In this document: piece by piece, positions 24,699 to 37,368 of the stretch | Layout: each line of letters opens with the position of its first letter | Numbering within the stretch: position 1 is the first letter of the stretch | NCBI GenBank assembly: GCA_025331445.1 | Contig: JAIWNE010000002.1 | Location: 186,001-250,000 of the forward strand | Source: Blakeslea trispora | Taxonomy: Eukaryota; Mucoromycota; Mucoromycetes; Mucorales; Choanephoraceae | Direction: 5' to 3' | DNA: 64,000 bases | Made by a program: the position numbers and the translations under genes | Notes under the pieces: model-generated | What the model saw: only the letters and a program-made list of their open reading frames with translations | Told to the model about the DNA's origin: nothing | Databases searched by the model: none

Positions 24699-26207
24699 TT
24701 AAAGAAATGATAGAGAATCGCCAACTAAACCATAGAAGCATTGGTCGCATACACGTGAGAAAACTGGTTTATCAGCAGCAGAGGTAGGAGTAAACAAAGG
24801 TAATCGGTTGCTACTATGAGTGCTACAGTAAATATTTCCACAACTAAAAAAGAAAACAAATAAGTATGACTATTTAAGCTTTTTCAGGATTTTCCATACC
24901 TTCTACAATGATGTTTGCGTTGCAACAAGCCAAATGTAGTTGGACAGTGCGCCTGTTGACATTGACCTGTTTGCTTATCGGATTGCCATTGATCAGAAGG
25001 CTTCAAAACGAATTTCTCTTTGCGATCTGTATGAGTAATGTCAAGAGCATAGCGATGACAGGCAATTGGGTTGATAGTGTCTTGATTCAAGAACTACAAA
25101 AGAGAATTAAGGAGATTAACATTCCATGTTTCACAAAGGCGACATGTATAAATTTACCTTTTGAGGAATCAATGAAGTCTCAGTGGTTGTACAGATACCT
25201 TCAACACAGAAAACAGTCTCTAGTTCATTTTTGTCTGCAGTTTGTTTGACAACAATCTGGGTAGTTGCTGGCTTAGGGGTCACGAATGACTGGAACATGT
25301 TTGAAACAAAACCATTTTTCTCCTTGGGCGTCTTTTCTTCTGCATCTGATTGGCAGGACGTCTTTTCCTCATTAGGTAATTCCAGGCACAAAGCCTCAAG
25401 TTTACTTAAGAGTTCTTGTTGGTGTACAATAAGTGCCTTGCATTCCTGGATCTTGCTCGAATGAACTGAAGAAGATCGCCTTCTCTCTAAGCCTTGACAA
25501 GATTCTGAAATAGAAGAAGCAGAAGAAGAGCACAATGTGGCATCCGTCAAGAGTAATTCGCATGAAAGGCCTTGAACTTGACTTGTATAGTTTGTGATAC
25601 TTGAGGTTAAATCTTGAATGATGATTTCTTTGGTTGTCATAACAGAGGTTGAAGAGGTATTCTTTGAAGGAAGAATATCGTCCGACAAGGTAGTGACTGA
25701 TGAAGCTGAAGAGCCAGGTTCTTGTTCTCTCTGATGCTGTTCTTCGTGCTCCTTTGTCGGATTGACTTGGTGACAGGCAACACATTTTCTTTGCTGACCC
25801 AAAGCTTCATCTCTTTTAGCTTTCATTGAATCGTCCAATCGGAATTTAGCCGTGACTGACATTGGCTGTTTATTTTCCTCTGTTGATCTTAAATTGCCAA
25901 TAGACATTGTGCGTTTGCGAGGTGGAAGTGTTTTTTGTTTGTTGGCTGGCTTAGATGGCTGATTGAGGTTGGCCATGCTGTGTCTTCTTTTGAGGGCTGA
26001 ATGAGTATCTAGCTCAACACGCTCCTTTTGCGCCTTTTTCTGCTTTACAATCTGAACCACGTCGTTGGCTCGAACATCTTTTGAAAGGCTTGCAATTGTG
26101 CCTCTTCGAACAGAAGCTCTACGTTGATATGTGTTGTTGTTACAAGCATATAAGCTTGTTGGAGGTGAGGTCATCAAAAGAGATGGTGGGACAGCGAGTT
26201 CAGTCAT
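24699..26207 (-). CDS. FYVE zinc-finger protein
   Basis: Exons 26207-25158, 25093-24900, 24843-24699; 1389 nt, 462 aa, phases 0 and 2 consistent. The C-terminal about 70 residues form a FYVE-type finger: a W before the first Cys pair, CQQAHC, the basic RKHHCRSCG signature (formed across the last intron), YCSTH and a final VCDQC. FYVE domains bind phosphatidylinositol 3-phosphate on endosomes. The rest is Ser/Thr-rich and low complexity, with basic patches (RRASVRRGT, PPRKRTMS), one extra KCVACHQ pair and a predicted coiled coil near residues 285-310. No second domain is recognised, so the protein is an endosomal candidate of unknown specific role. Confidence 0.82.
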
Positions 26208-28292
26208 GGTTGTTTAAAAGAGCTTATAGTAAAAAGTAAGAAAGAGTAAAATGTGTGCCTCTTTATTTTCTTTTTGGCTCTTCTCTTTATATACTTTGCG
26301 TCCTAAGCGTTAATGATATCATGTGTTTTAAAAAGGGGCAAGAAAATGTTTCGAAAAAAAAAAGTTTATGTTTTTGTTCCATAGAAATAAAAAACGTTTA
26401 AAGGCCTAAATAAGCAAAAAAAAAAAAAAAAAAAAGTTGAGTAATTACGTTCTTCTTATTAACTTGCATGACCCAAAATAAACAAAGAAAAACAAAAGGG
26501 CTCTTTGTTCTTCAAGACACAATAGCTGAACATCTAATGAATAAGTATATTCGAAACAATCTGTTAATTAGCTTGGGGGCAAGGTAAAGAGAAACAAGGG
26601 ATATTTGTGCTACGGTTTTTTTGTAATAGATTTTCTTGTGTAAAGTAGCACAGAGCACTTCCATACAGAAACACCTCCTCTTTCACCTCGGGTTTTGAAC
26701 AGACCAGGCAAAGTTTAATTAAATTAATTCCCCTCTCTCTTAAGCTCAAATCATCATTCAACATGACTCATACTCTTGTTTCTTTCTACCTAGAGATGTT
26801 CATGATTCAATATCAAGCAACTTGTAGTTGATTCGAAATCAAGAGAATGTGATACGAAAATGGAAAAGAGGGAATCAGAATGATGAAAGTAAGTTGCAAA
26901 GAAGATATGAAACAAGGAGATGCAAGTAAAGGATGACAAGATTTTGTTGCAAAATAGACTAAATTGAACAAAAATAGATATCTTGTTTGACTTGTCGCAG
27001 CCTAAAGAAAATCACTCGGGCCGTTGGTTTCCCTCAATTTTAATTTAGTCCAGCCAAATGGTTTGATGATAGTCAGAATACGTTAGTTGACAACATAAAA
27101 CAAAGGCTTTGTTTTGTTCTTTCTTTTACAAAAGCAAGAAAAAGTAAAAGAATAGAGAATGACACAACAGTGTCATTGTCTGCGAACGGGCCGTCTGATT
27201 TCTCGTGCTACAGTATCATCAATTCACATTAAAGCTCTTTTTTTTTTCTTACATTTACCAAATCAACTAAGCTTCTTTTCTGGATAATGCAAATTCATTC
27301 TCAGACAAACTAGGTTTAAAATGGATGATGTCTTCTACTCTTACTTTACTCGTCTTTCCAAAAGAGCCTCAAACGTTTCATCCTATAATCAATGGACCAT
27401 GGAGATTACCAAGATGTTAGATATTTGCTTAATTTGACTCAGCCTAAATTTTGGAGACGTACTTTATGACATAAATAGTTTTGGCTAAAAACATAATAGG
27501 CAACTATTGAGCAACACAAACAGACGCAGCAAAAGCTCAGTTTATTGTTGTTTAAAGTTTTGAAGCTAGGACATCAAGAGCAGCAAGACAAAACTGTATA
27601 TATTGTAGCACAATCTATACAATTCGGGATAGGCTTGATTCTGATTTTAAAGGTGTTTCTTCTGAATAAGCTGGAATGTGAACAGTTGAAGATTTTGAAC
27701 TTCTTTCTATACAAAGAAATATTGGTCTTCTTTCTATACATGTTTTTAAAAAAGAATCGTTGTGTCTTTATGATAACATGGTATTCCTTAATATATATGC
27801 CGCAAGGAGGTACAAGCAAGTTTTGACAGCCACTTGAAAAATGAATACTCTGTTCAAACCATCTATCTCCAGCTGCCTTGCTCAGCTCTATAGTGATAAT
27901 GTTACTTTCATTCAGAAGGAGCTACTGCTTGTCACATATTTTGGCTGATATAGCAAGAGATCTATCTACATTCATGTAAACTCAATAGTAACAGATCTGT
28001 ACATGAAAGAAAGCAGAAAAGGAGGGAATCTACATTTACTTCCCTTGATGCTTCATGTTGCTATTCAAGGTTGTCGTTTATCTTTATATTAGGGTCCTAT
28101 CTGAAACATAGTCGAGATCTGTTCAACTAATAATTGGAGGAAAGCACTTTTTGTTGTTTTACCGTCAACACATATAGCCTGAATAAAGATTGAGTTGTGC
28201 TTCATATATGTTTCCAAAATAAGTCATAAGAGTATTTGAGAAAGCAACCCATCATTGTTTATTAGATCTGGATTGTTTTGCTATTCTTCCCC

Positions 28293-28295
<3 letters not shown>
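26208..28295. other. intergenic, no gene recognised
   Basis: AT-rich sequence with a long A run near 26416-26435 and only short unsupported open frames. It serves as the upstream region of the FYVE gene on its left. Nothing else can be supported. Confidence 0.5.

Positions 28296-28369
<74 letters not shown>
28296..28369. repeat. (CT)n microsatellite
   Basis: About 36 uninterrupted CT units. The long glutamate/arginine-like frame opposite it is an artefact of the repeat. Confidence 0.95.
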
Positions 28370-28372
<3 letters not shown>

Positions 28373-28681
28373 CCTTCAGCTTGGGAGGTATAAAGAGGGA
28401 TTGCACAGCTAAATGAATATGCTTGGACTTGATACTTCTTTGACACTAACATGTTAACACTACTTCTGCATCCAACTATTCCTTGGCCAAGTGTTTGTGT
28501 ATCTTTTGGTTTATTTTCGTTGTCTTGCTCTTCATAAAAAAAAAAGCTTTTACTGTATGAATTCACTTTTCATACCATTTCCTTCTGCTTTGGAGCTCAT
28601 TTCCTCCATTTGAATTTCTCAGTCTGTCTTCTAAACCCATTTGATTAGGTGCTTGCATGTGATATTTGCTGTCAATGGCCA

Positions 28682-29948
28682 TTACATTAGTTCCTTATTT
28701 CGACATTTATCCCAGCACTTGTAAGAATGCGAAATGAAGCTTTTGAAGTGACCTTTTTCCACACTATTGCGCGCTTCTGTAATTCTCCTTGATAAGGCGT
28801 CTTCCTGCAAAAACCTATGACGCTTAACCTTGCTCTCAGCCACTGCCCAGAATTGTTCTATTGGGTTAAGCTCAGGAGAATAGGGAGGGAGATACACGCA
28901 CTTGTATCCTCGATATTTAATTCATTTTTTTATGTTTTCATGCTTATGAATGGGTGCATTATCCATAACTATGTAATGACCTTTCATATGCGGGTATTTG
29001 TCCATTTCATCTAGAGTTGTTTGTGAGAAACTAATGTAATGACCTGTTACGGTTCCTGAGCTGATATATCCATCGGCTTTTCTCTTCTTGGCAGATGTTG
29101 GTTTTTTCGCAACAATTGTAATCAAACCAGCGGCAGAGATTGCACCCAATATAGATATTGTATTTGCTCTTGTAGTAGGCCTGGTAACAATAGTATGAGT
29201 ACCTTTTGTGGACCATGCTCTTGATCGTTTCATATTGATATCAAAAGCGGATTCGTCAAGAAGTTCATATCCGTAGTTTCCCATTTACTAACCCAATCGT
29301 ACCGCTCCTCTATCTTTGCTAAACTGTTCCGTTCAATAGAATGGAAATCGGCCTTTTTCAGCGAAAGGTTGCATTCAATTCTTATAAAGTTATAAGCAGT
29401 GCTACATGAAACTTTGAGATGATCAAATCGCTTCAATAAATGCTTGGTAACCTCAATAACAGTAGTAGAGGGATTATCATCAATAAAGTCAATGAGAATA
29501 ATATTATGTTCTTCAGTCAAGATACACTTACGACCTCCCTTTTCACTGCTCTCAAAAATACTGTCAGGGCATGCATTATATTGCTTTACCCATTTCTGAG
29601 CATTTCAAACATGAATACCAAGTTGCCAAGCTGCTGCTGCTGTACTCATACACTTTTCGATCTTTAGGTCGAAAAATCTAACCTTGTCCTGGACGGTGTA
29701 CCGCACATGATCTCGTTTGATATTTGTCTCCTTTATACAGACATGTTCTTTTTTTTTTACTTTTGTATCAACATTGAACAGCTCGGGAACGATTCAATAA
29801 TGGGTGGATCGTTCAAGTATTCAGTATGAGTTGTGATTGTCTCAACAATAAATTCATTGTCGTCAACGATGTAGTCCATAGGCTCGGGACCACCATTCTC
29901 ATCGACAACGTTTCCATGACCATCTTCAAATAAAAATATTGTACTCAT
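28682..29948 (-). pseudogene. decayed Tc1/mariner transposase
   Basis: Pieces of one Tc1-type transposase lie in order on the minus strand: an acidic N-terminus (MSTIFLFEDGHG), helix-turn-helix region, then the DDE nuclease with DESAFDIN, VMDNAPIH and SPELNPIEQFW. The reading frame is broken by a frameshift in an A run near 29750, a TGA at 29605-29607, a frameshift near 29250-29262 next to the first catalytic Asp, and a TGA at 28922-28924. All three catalytic positions remain visible in separate frames. The copy cannot make an active enzyme. Terminal repeats were not found. It sits between the FYVE and DCAF7 genes. Confidence 0.85.
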
Positions 29949-30392
29949 GTTACTGTAGCTTGTAAGGAATTGGAAAGAAAAGAAACAACAACTTGCAAAA
30001 TGAATCTCTTTACCCTTATATTTTTTCACGTGCCAAGAATTCCAATAGGGCGAAATGGTTTCTAAAAATAACGATTTCCACTTGTAAAAACGCGATTTTG
30101 ATTGGTTGGCGATTTCAATTTTAATTGGCCAGCGAATTTAATTTTGATAGGCACTGACTTTGGTTGTTGGAAGCACTGTACAACTCGAAATATTTGTTAT
30201 TGGCCAAAACGCATATACATGTTCAAATCAGACTCCGCATATGGAGCCTCAAAGCAGGTTTTGTTTTTTTTCTTTTTTTTCTCTGCTTATTGCTCTCCTT
30301 TATCGTCTATTGTGTAGCCCAGACAAGTTATTCTTGCTTTCTTCATATACGATTTATAGGTCCATAAGACACGAAAAAGGAAAAAGAATAAC

Positions 30393-31860
30393 ATGGACAC
30401 GTCACGAAATACACATTATTCCTCTTATCCTTATCCTCCACAAACTCGACAAGAACTAAGTCAACCGTCATCTAAAGAAATATACCAATATGATGCACCA
30501 TGGCAAACATATGCACTAGACTGGTGCAAAACACCTTTAGAAAAGAAAAGCTTTCGGCTTGCTATTGGCAGCTTTATTGAAGATAACAATAACAAGGTAA
30601 AAATCGAGGGAAAAAACAATCTTTTATTAGGATTGCTGACTCGATTATAAGTTGCAAATTATCTCTCGCACAGATCTTTTGGACCCAAGTTTACCTGTAG
30701 ATCAAAGAAATGATTTTACACCTGTAGCAGAAGCTGATTCTTATTATCCTATTACTAAAGTATTATGGGAACCACGCAAGGTGTGAAAAAAAACAGAGAG
30801 AGAAAGCATCGTTATATTTATGTGTGTTGTTTAGAATGATGCTAGAAACAGTGATCTTTTGGCTACTACAGGAGATATTTTACGAATTTGGGAATTAGTA
30901 GATGATCCTAGATATGGTCAAAGTAACAACATCAACAGTTCAAGCAGAAACACTTCCTCTAACAGAAGTATGCAACAGCTTGTTAAAAAAGCCGAATTAG
31001 TCAATGCAAGTAAACAACATTTCTTATTGCATTGAGTATGAAAACAATAATATTCATGACTTATTAAACAATAGATGAAACAGTCTGATTTCTGTGCACC
31101 TCTTACTTCTTTTGACTGGAACGAGACAGATCCATCACTCATTGTCACCTCGAGTATCGATACCACATGTACAGTTTGGAACGTTGAAACCAACCAAGCA
31201 AAGACCCAGTTAATTGCCCATGACAGTGATGTCTATGACGTGGCTTTCATGTATGGCTCTGCGGATACATTCGCAAGTGTCGGTGCCGATGGTTCCGTCC
31301 GATTGTTTGATTTACGTTCCTTGGAGCATTCTACTATTCTATATGAAGCTCAGCCTTCACCCAATCACCACCATCATCGATCTAGCAGTAGCCATGCCAA
31401 TGGAGCAGGACAAGGAGAGACAGGTGGCACAGTTCCTCTGTTGCGACTTCAATTTAGCAGAATGAATTCTAATTTATTAGCCACATTTCATATGGACTCA
31501 TCTATCGTTGAAATTTTGGATATTCGTTATCCAAGCGCACCAGTAGCCGAATTAAATAAAAGTCATAGTGGTAGCATCAACTGTTTGAGTTGGTCTCCTA
31601 CTGAGCAAGGTCAAATTGCCACAGGTGGCGATGACTCACAAGTACTTGTATGGAATATCAACCAAGCTAGTAATGACAGTCGACCTTATTATCAACAGAA
31701 CACGCAACAAAGATACAATCATCAACCTCCCAGATCAGTGCAAGATCCTTTATTAGCTTATGTTGCTGATGCGGAGGTCAATTCAATTACCTGGAGCAAG
31801 TCAGCACCAGATTGGATTGGTATTGGGTTCGGTAAGACTATTCAAGCTCTTCGGGTGTAA
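30393..31860 (+). CDS. dcaf7: WD40 protein, DCAF7/WDR68 (HAN11/TTG1) family
   Basis: Exons 30393-30596, 30652-30780, 30835-31005 and 31075-31860; 1290 nt, 429 aa. The WD repeats carry family signatures: SDFCAPLTSFDWNE, SSIDTTCTVWNVET, AHDSDVYDVAF, ASVGADGSVRLFDLR, LEHSTILYE, DPLLAYVADAEVN and the terminal PDWIGIGFG. DCAF7 is a scaffold that holds DYRK/HIPK-type kinases and links to cullin-4 ligases; plant TTG1 works with transcription factors. The protein is longer than human DCAF7 (342 aa) because of a Ser/Asn-rich insert (about residues 139-160) and a His/Ser-rich loop (about 262-280). Intron 3 uses a GC-AG pair (GCAAGT donor at 31006), the only choice that keeps the conserved frame. Confidence 0.92.
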
Positions 31861-31985
31861 ACGATAGACACTTGAGGGGAAATATTATTTATAAGAAAGT
31901 AGCAATAAAGCTCCATTTATTTTGACTTTTTTTTTGACAATTCCCTTAATTGATGAAAGACATCAAGATACTTGACGATTTCCTA

Positions 31986-32174
31986 ATATTGGTTTTTCGA
32001 GCTACATTTGCGCATCAATTTTTTTTTTTTGCGTACCAGAATTATTTTTTGCGTGTTGAAGCTTTTTTTATAATACAAAATATACGTGGATGCGCAAACC
32101 TCAAAACGCAAAAAATAATTCTGGTACGCAAAAAAAAAAATTTGATGCGCAAATGCAGCTCGAAAAACCAATAT
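31986..32174. mobile_element. MITE-like element with 69-bp terminal inverted repeats
   Basis: Bases 31986-32054 and 32106-32174 are inverted copies differing at about two positions, around a 51-bp core. The ends read ATATTGG...CCAATAT with TA/AT-rich flanks. No coding capacity. A non-autonomous Tc1/mariner-like or similar element is the likely nature; the exact target duplication cannot be fixed because the flanks are AT repeats. Confidence 0.8.
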
Positions 32175-32723
32175 ATGACATTTGAGTTTAATGGAAATTT
32201 ATTTTCAATTTTGTTTTTACATTGAATTCACATAAAACTCTAAATTTACATTGGAATCACATCAATATTACCTAGTTTTTAATTTCTTTTACATTTCACT
32301 TCCTGTGGTGTTGAGCGTAAGAAGTGTAGCAAAATGCCTAAGTGTAATTGATCCATTACCATATAAATCCATACATACCTTTCAGATCTAAGCCTATAGA
32401 AATCAGTTATTCCACTATTGAGTCATATACCATCTTTGGATAGCTAATTTGCACACCAATGGATATAGAACACTTAGATAAGCTTAACATGATATTATAG
32501 AGAGTATAACAGAGAAAATAGGAATGATAGTTATTACTGTAATTACTATAAACAATATAAGATTATGCTCAGGAACTATCGGAAATAGTATGATCGCTCA
32601 ACTTCAGGAACGTAACAAAATCATATAAACAGTAAAGAGAACAAACAGTAAAGAGAACAAACAGTATAGAAAGGCAGATTCTTTTGAACAAAGACCAATA
32701 TAGCCTACTTATTGTTTTATCTT
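32175..32723. other. intergenic, no gene recognised
   Basis: AT-rich stretch with a short direct repeat (AACAGTAAAGAGAACA, about 32629-32656). No coding signal. Confidence 0.5.
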
Positions 32724-33195
32724 TTATTTTGTTACAAGATTAACCTCATCTTTTTGAGGCGAATCTATGTCTATCTCTTCATCCAAAGGACGTCTTCGAG
32801 GCAGTTTATGAGGCGAGCTATCATCAGCTGTTGATCTATTTTGTTGTCGCTGTTCAGATTGTGGCTCTGATAACACCAATTGTGGTCGAAAGGCAGATAT
32901 ATGATGCTTTGAGCCAAACTCCATACCTGGTCGTATATCGTGTAGTCTGGCACTCCAATTGGCTTCTGCAATATAAGATGTAGGTTGATCATGTTGGCTA
33001 GATCGATCTTTGGTGCGTTCGCCATGTGAGTTTGATAAATCTGCTTCGTTTGGGCTCTCTTCTGCATCAATAGCATAACTAGCTAGAAAGCAGGGAGCAA
33101 TGAGTGGCTTTGTTGTCTAACTAAGAAAAGAGCTTCGTTTTCTCTCACCATCTAAAGAATGTTCAAAGGGACGAACTTGTTCTGCACAAAACGTA
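32724..33195 (-). CDS. unknown protein, 3' part of a gene with unresolved start
   Basis: Two exons can be joined with matching phase: 33195-33149 and 33082-32724, with a 66-nt GTGAGT...CTAG intron. The product (about 134 residues so far) contains STFCAEQVRPFEHSLD, a charged Ser/Asp/Gln-rich middle, EANWSARLHDIRPGMEFG and an acidic tail with DEEIDIDSPQKDE. I do not recognise it. Further upstream an ATG at 33350 opens a plausible peptide (MDSNAKAPPKPQIFI), but this frame stops after 18 codons and no GT donor lies before the stop. Either the 5' end lies elsewhere or the gene is damaged. Confidence 0.4.
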
Positions 33196-33350
33196 CTATT
33201 CAAAAAGAAAAGGGGAAAGAATAAATCATCATGGTTGGCTGTAGCTCAGAGCACACTTAGGCTCTAGAATATCCTTTATAGTCTAGTCTAAGTTTATGTC
33301 TTTCTGATAAAAATTTGAGGTTTAGGAGGTGCTTTTGCATTAGAATCCAT

Positions 33351-35056
33351 CTTAAAGAAAACAATTTAGAAGAGAGAAAAAGAGAAAATTATGCGAGTTG
33401 AGTTATAAGTAGACGCATTAGAAAGTGCCATTGAAACCTAGATGCCAAAAACAAAGGTTCAAAAAAATTAAACGTTTTTCTTTTTTTTTTCTTAAACAAG
33501 AATAACAAGTCAGGCTAATCTAAGCACTCAAAAGTCACTATTTCAAATTCGTGGGCATCACTCGAAAGAGGTCAGACAAACATTAGCTCAATGATGAAAT
33601 AGGCTTTACTGAATGAGTGGAACTCAAAACGTCAAGATTTGTGCTTCTGTTTCATGCAGTTTAGATTATCTGATAGATTTATGGGTAAGAAAATCTTTTT
33701 CTTAAAGATAATGCAGTCTTGAGAAAAAGAAATCAGCGCTTTTTAGGGAATGATTTAGTATAAATATGATCCATTAGTTTGAGTGGTCAGACTGATAAAC
33801 GAATGAGTAAGGTAATTTATCAAAAAAAAAGAGGCACTTTCCAGGGATCATAAACATGGCAAATCAAATTTTTTTCTAAGAAAGGGATCAACATTGGAAA
33901 ACCTTTGTGTCTATTCTGCCGTATCTTTTTTATATAATAATAATAATAAAAAATTATACTAAGCTCATAAATGAACAACTGTAATGGAAATGTTACAGAA
34001 AAACTATATTTACAGATTTCTTCAAGTTTGATAGGCACAGCATCCCTAGAATGAAGCAAGGACATCCCAATGAGATGACACGTGCCCTTTTTGTACATCA
34101 AATAGCTTGGAGCTGTCAAGATCGAGATTGTCATCATTTATGTGGACTATAAAAACACAGAAAAAAGCTATGCAGTACAAAGCAACTATAGTTATCAGAT
34201 ACTCATGGTTGCTCAAAAAAAAAATATTCTATGTGTAAAGAAGAAGAAAGTTTATTTTTTTTATAATACCATTCTTTATGAAAAGGGAAGGAAGCTGATT
34301 GGTTTTTGCTGAGGTTAAAGAGAGAGAGAGAAAAAAAAAAGATGATTTATTAAAAATGAATGTCACGTCGCGTTAAAGACAATGTTTCCAAGTAGCCCAA
34401 CCATAGAATGATGTTATTGTGTTCCAAACGCAGCAGAAATTAAAAAGAAGGAAGAAATAGCAACTTAGTTCAAATGTAACTTGAGAACACGTTGTTGACG
34501 CCTCAGGAGAATGCATAAGACTGCCTAAAAAGGTAATTAAGAGTATACAACGTAAACTGTCTAAAGAAACCCAAAATAATTTTATGCTATTCTGAAAAAC
34601 GTGTTACATGAACTACTTTCTTTAGAATCATTATGCATTTTGTGCTACCGTTTTGATAGATATAGATCAAACAGTCGATGTTTTATCTAATATGTAGCGG
34701 ACTTGTTGTACTCTGTCAAAGCAAGAAATCACAATGCAACTGTCTTGTACAAACAAGCTGTATGGCAGAAAGATATACAAATACCTTTTCTCCTAACACT
34801 GCCTTTTCTTTGAAAGACTTGTATGGCTGCTGAATTCCCTTTAAGAACAAAGCTGGCTCCTGAATAGCCAAAAGAAACAATACAATAAAAATGACTGAAA
34901 ATGAATAAATAAACGTTTCTCCTTTTTTTTAAGCTTTTCTTTTTTGCTTTGTTTCTTTTTTGGATCTTGTGAGCTCTTTCTTTTTTTTTTCTTTTTAATT
35001 AGATTTCGCTCGGCCATTTGCTTTTTCTCTTTTTCTTTCTGATTTACTATTATAAC
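33351..35056. other. intergenic upstream of the StuA-like gene
   Basis: No supported gene. The stretch ends in a strongly T-rich leader (about 34920-35040) directly before the StuA-like start. A 105-codon open frame at 33820-34137 (minus) is Tyr/Ile-rich and unsupported. Confidence 0.45.
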
Positions 35057-36940
35057 ATGTATTCACATCACCATTACAATTACGACGAAATGTCACACGG
35101 AAATACAAACGCTCATCCTCTTGGAAGACCAGCATCAATGCCTTCTTTATGCCAGACTCTTTCTTCTGATGTTGAAAACAACAGTATGAAATCTATAAGT
35201 AATATCGTTTTCTTATCACGTATTAACCATTACAGTAGAGAGTCATCATCGAACAAGTTTAGACTACAATGCATATCAACCTAGTACTTATGTCACTACT
35301 GCAGGAAACTGGCAAGACGTAAATCATAATAACAATGCTAGTTGGAATCATAATCACCACGACAACCCGCTTCCTTCATCATCATCTCCTCCTCTTTCTG
35401 TTCCTGCCTCTGGTTCTCCTTTATCAGTACCCATAAATACAAACTCAGGTACGTTTTTGTCTGAGAGTGTTCCAGTAATAAAAAACTAAAACCTTGTTTA
35501 TCTAGTTACTGCAGGTAAACAAAGAAAGATTTACATGGATTAAAGCAAAAAGGAAATCCATGTTTATAACGCTTTATTATAGGTTTTACCAATTATCCTT
35601 CAACTGGTTCTAGCAACTATCTTTATAACCTAAATTCAAGCATACCTCAAGCTCGTCATAATCTTACTGCTAGACCTAAATTAACCACAACACTTTGGGA
35701 AGATGAAGCCACGATATGTTATCAAGTAGATGCCAACGGAATCTGTGTAGCAAGACGTCGAGGTAAAAGAAACAAATCCATTTTCATGGTGAAAAATACA
35801 ACCAGCTTAACTATTTTCATGCAGATAATGACATGATCAATGGAACCAAACTATTGAATGTAGCGGGCATGTCTCGTGGCAAGCGTGACGGAATATTAAA
35901 AAACGAAAAAGGTCGGGTGGTTGTCAAGGTTGGTGCAATGCACTTGAAAGGCGTTTGGTAATACACACTTGTTTCCCCCCCCATTTGTTTTGTGGATAAC
36001 TAACAGCCTTGTTTAGGATCACTTTTACTAGAGCTAAGCTATTGGCTGCTCAATATAAAATCCAAGATATACTTTATCCATTATTTGTAGATAATCCAAA
36101 CATCTTTCTTCCTACCACTGCTCTTTACAGTCCTACTCGACTCAACACTTTTCGGTCCCAAAATGCTCAAAACTATGTCTGGGAGCGTCAGACAACCAAT
36201 TTGCCCAATGAAAGTTCTTCATTTCAATCAGGTAAGATGCTTTATCCCCTTGATTTTTTTTTTGTTGAGGCTAACTCACTCTTTCTCCTCTCTCTTACTT
36301 TCTTCTAACCTCCCCCTTTATTATTATTTCCTCCTTTATCCTTTATTTAGTCTGTCGCAACACAAACTATTCAAGTACAGTATTGAATCATACAACAAAC
36401 AACGATGATATGTTTTTACTTTCTTCCCAAGTCAACTATGACCATACCAATACAACCGGAAGATCAGGCGGCTTAATTGGTTGTGTTTACACTGACAAGA
36501 AATCACGTATATACCTGCCAGATAAATTTGTTGATTCTAAAGACACTGTATCTACTGATCCTACTTTCTTTGGTAAGTTACATATAGAACTTGTAAGGAT
36601 TTTGTGTTTTTATTTATGACATTCAATAGGACATAAAAACATGTCATCAGGCACACCCACCCTTTCTTCGCCTACCTCTTCAGAAGCAGGCAAATCTTCT
36701 ATATACCATACATCACGCCAAAGTGGAGAATTTGAATCTTTCGGTAACGAAAGAAGACAGAGTCTGGCTATGCCAACACCTTCTAGGGTATCAAGTCCTC
36801 GTCATCACCCCTACATGTCTCCTGGGAAAGGGTTTGCATCAGCTACCATTTCATCTTTTCAAGCTTTTAAACACTCTGGTAGTCATGATGATACAGACTA
36901 TAATATACAAAATGATAGTATGTTGAAATATTATCTTTAA
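35057..36940 (+). CDS. stuA: APSES-domain transcription factor, StuA/Efg1-like
   Basis: Exons 35057-35198, 35236-35448, 35506-35514, 35583-35762, 35825-35957, 36017-36231, 36351-36572, 36630-36940; 1425 nt, 474 aa. The APSES DNA-binding domain (about residues 145-260) is unmistakable: [64 protein letters not shown] and [10 protein letters not shown]. StuA-type factors are bHLH-like regulators of development, conidiation and dimorphism in other fungi. Flanks are Ser/Asn/His/Pro-rich and probably disordered. The 9-nt exon at 35506-35514 adds three residues; skipping it also keeps the frame, so it may be optional. The 3' half codes a GRSGG-containing low-complexity tail. Confidence 0.92.
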
Positions 36941-37368
36941 TATTGTATGAATTCATATTCACCCACACCCAAATCAAGCTTTAGGAAATCATAAGCATCC
37001 ATGGTAAAAACAAAAAAAAAGAGCCTGTCATGTATATAAGCAACCATCTATTCAAGAACTATCATTATGATCTACACTATGAAATCTTTTAATCTAACGC
37101 ATCTTCTTAATTTCATTTCAACCATTTCTTTATATAAAGCCCATTTGTTTTCTCTATACATAAATCTTGCTTCCATTCATATGCTTACTTGATATACTTA
37201 TATGTTTAAATAATAAACAACTATTTTTTTTTTTTCATTTAAACGTAGTAGACTCAAATTGCAGAGTAAACAATATCACGTGCAAATAAAAAAGTTTAAA
37301 TAGAAAAGCCTTTTTTTCTTCTTTGTTTGATCTCTTCTTGCTTGTTTTTATCTTATCAAGCATTGACA

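Noticed and set aside
28252..28566. Open frame with a long Arg-Glu repeat
   Set aside because: It is the translation of the CT microsatellite.
33262..33275. ATATCCTTT, U12-type intron donor sequence on the plus strand
   Set aside because: No plus-strand gene is present here and no matching branch site or acceptor was seen.
33239..33290. GGCTGTAGCTCAGAG, tRNA D-arm-like start
   Set aside because: No matching anticodon or T arm follows.
33820..34137. 105-codon open frame on the minus strand
   Set aside because: Low complexity (Tyr and Ile runs from an AAT-type repeat), no motif.
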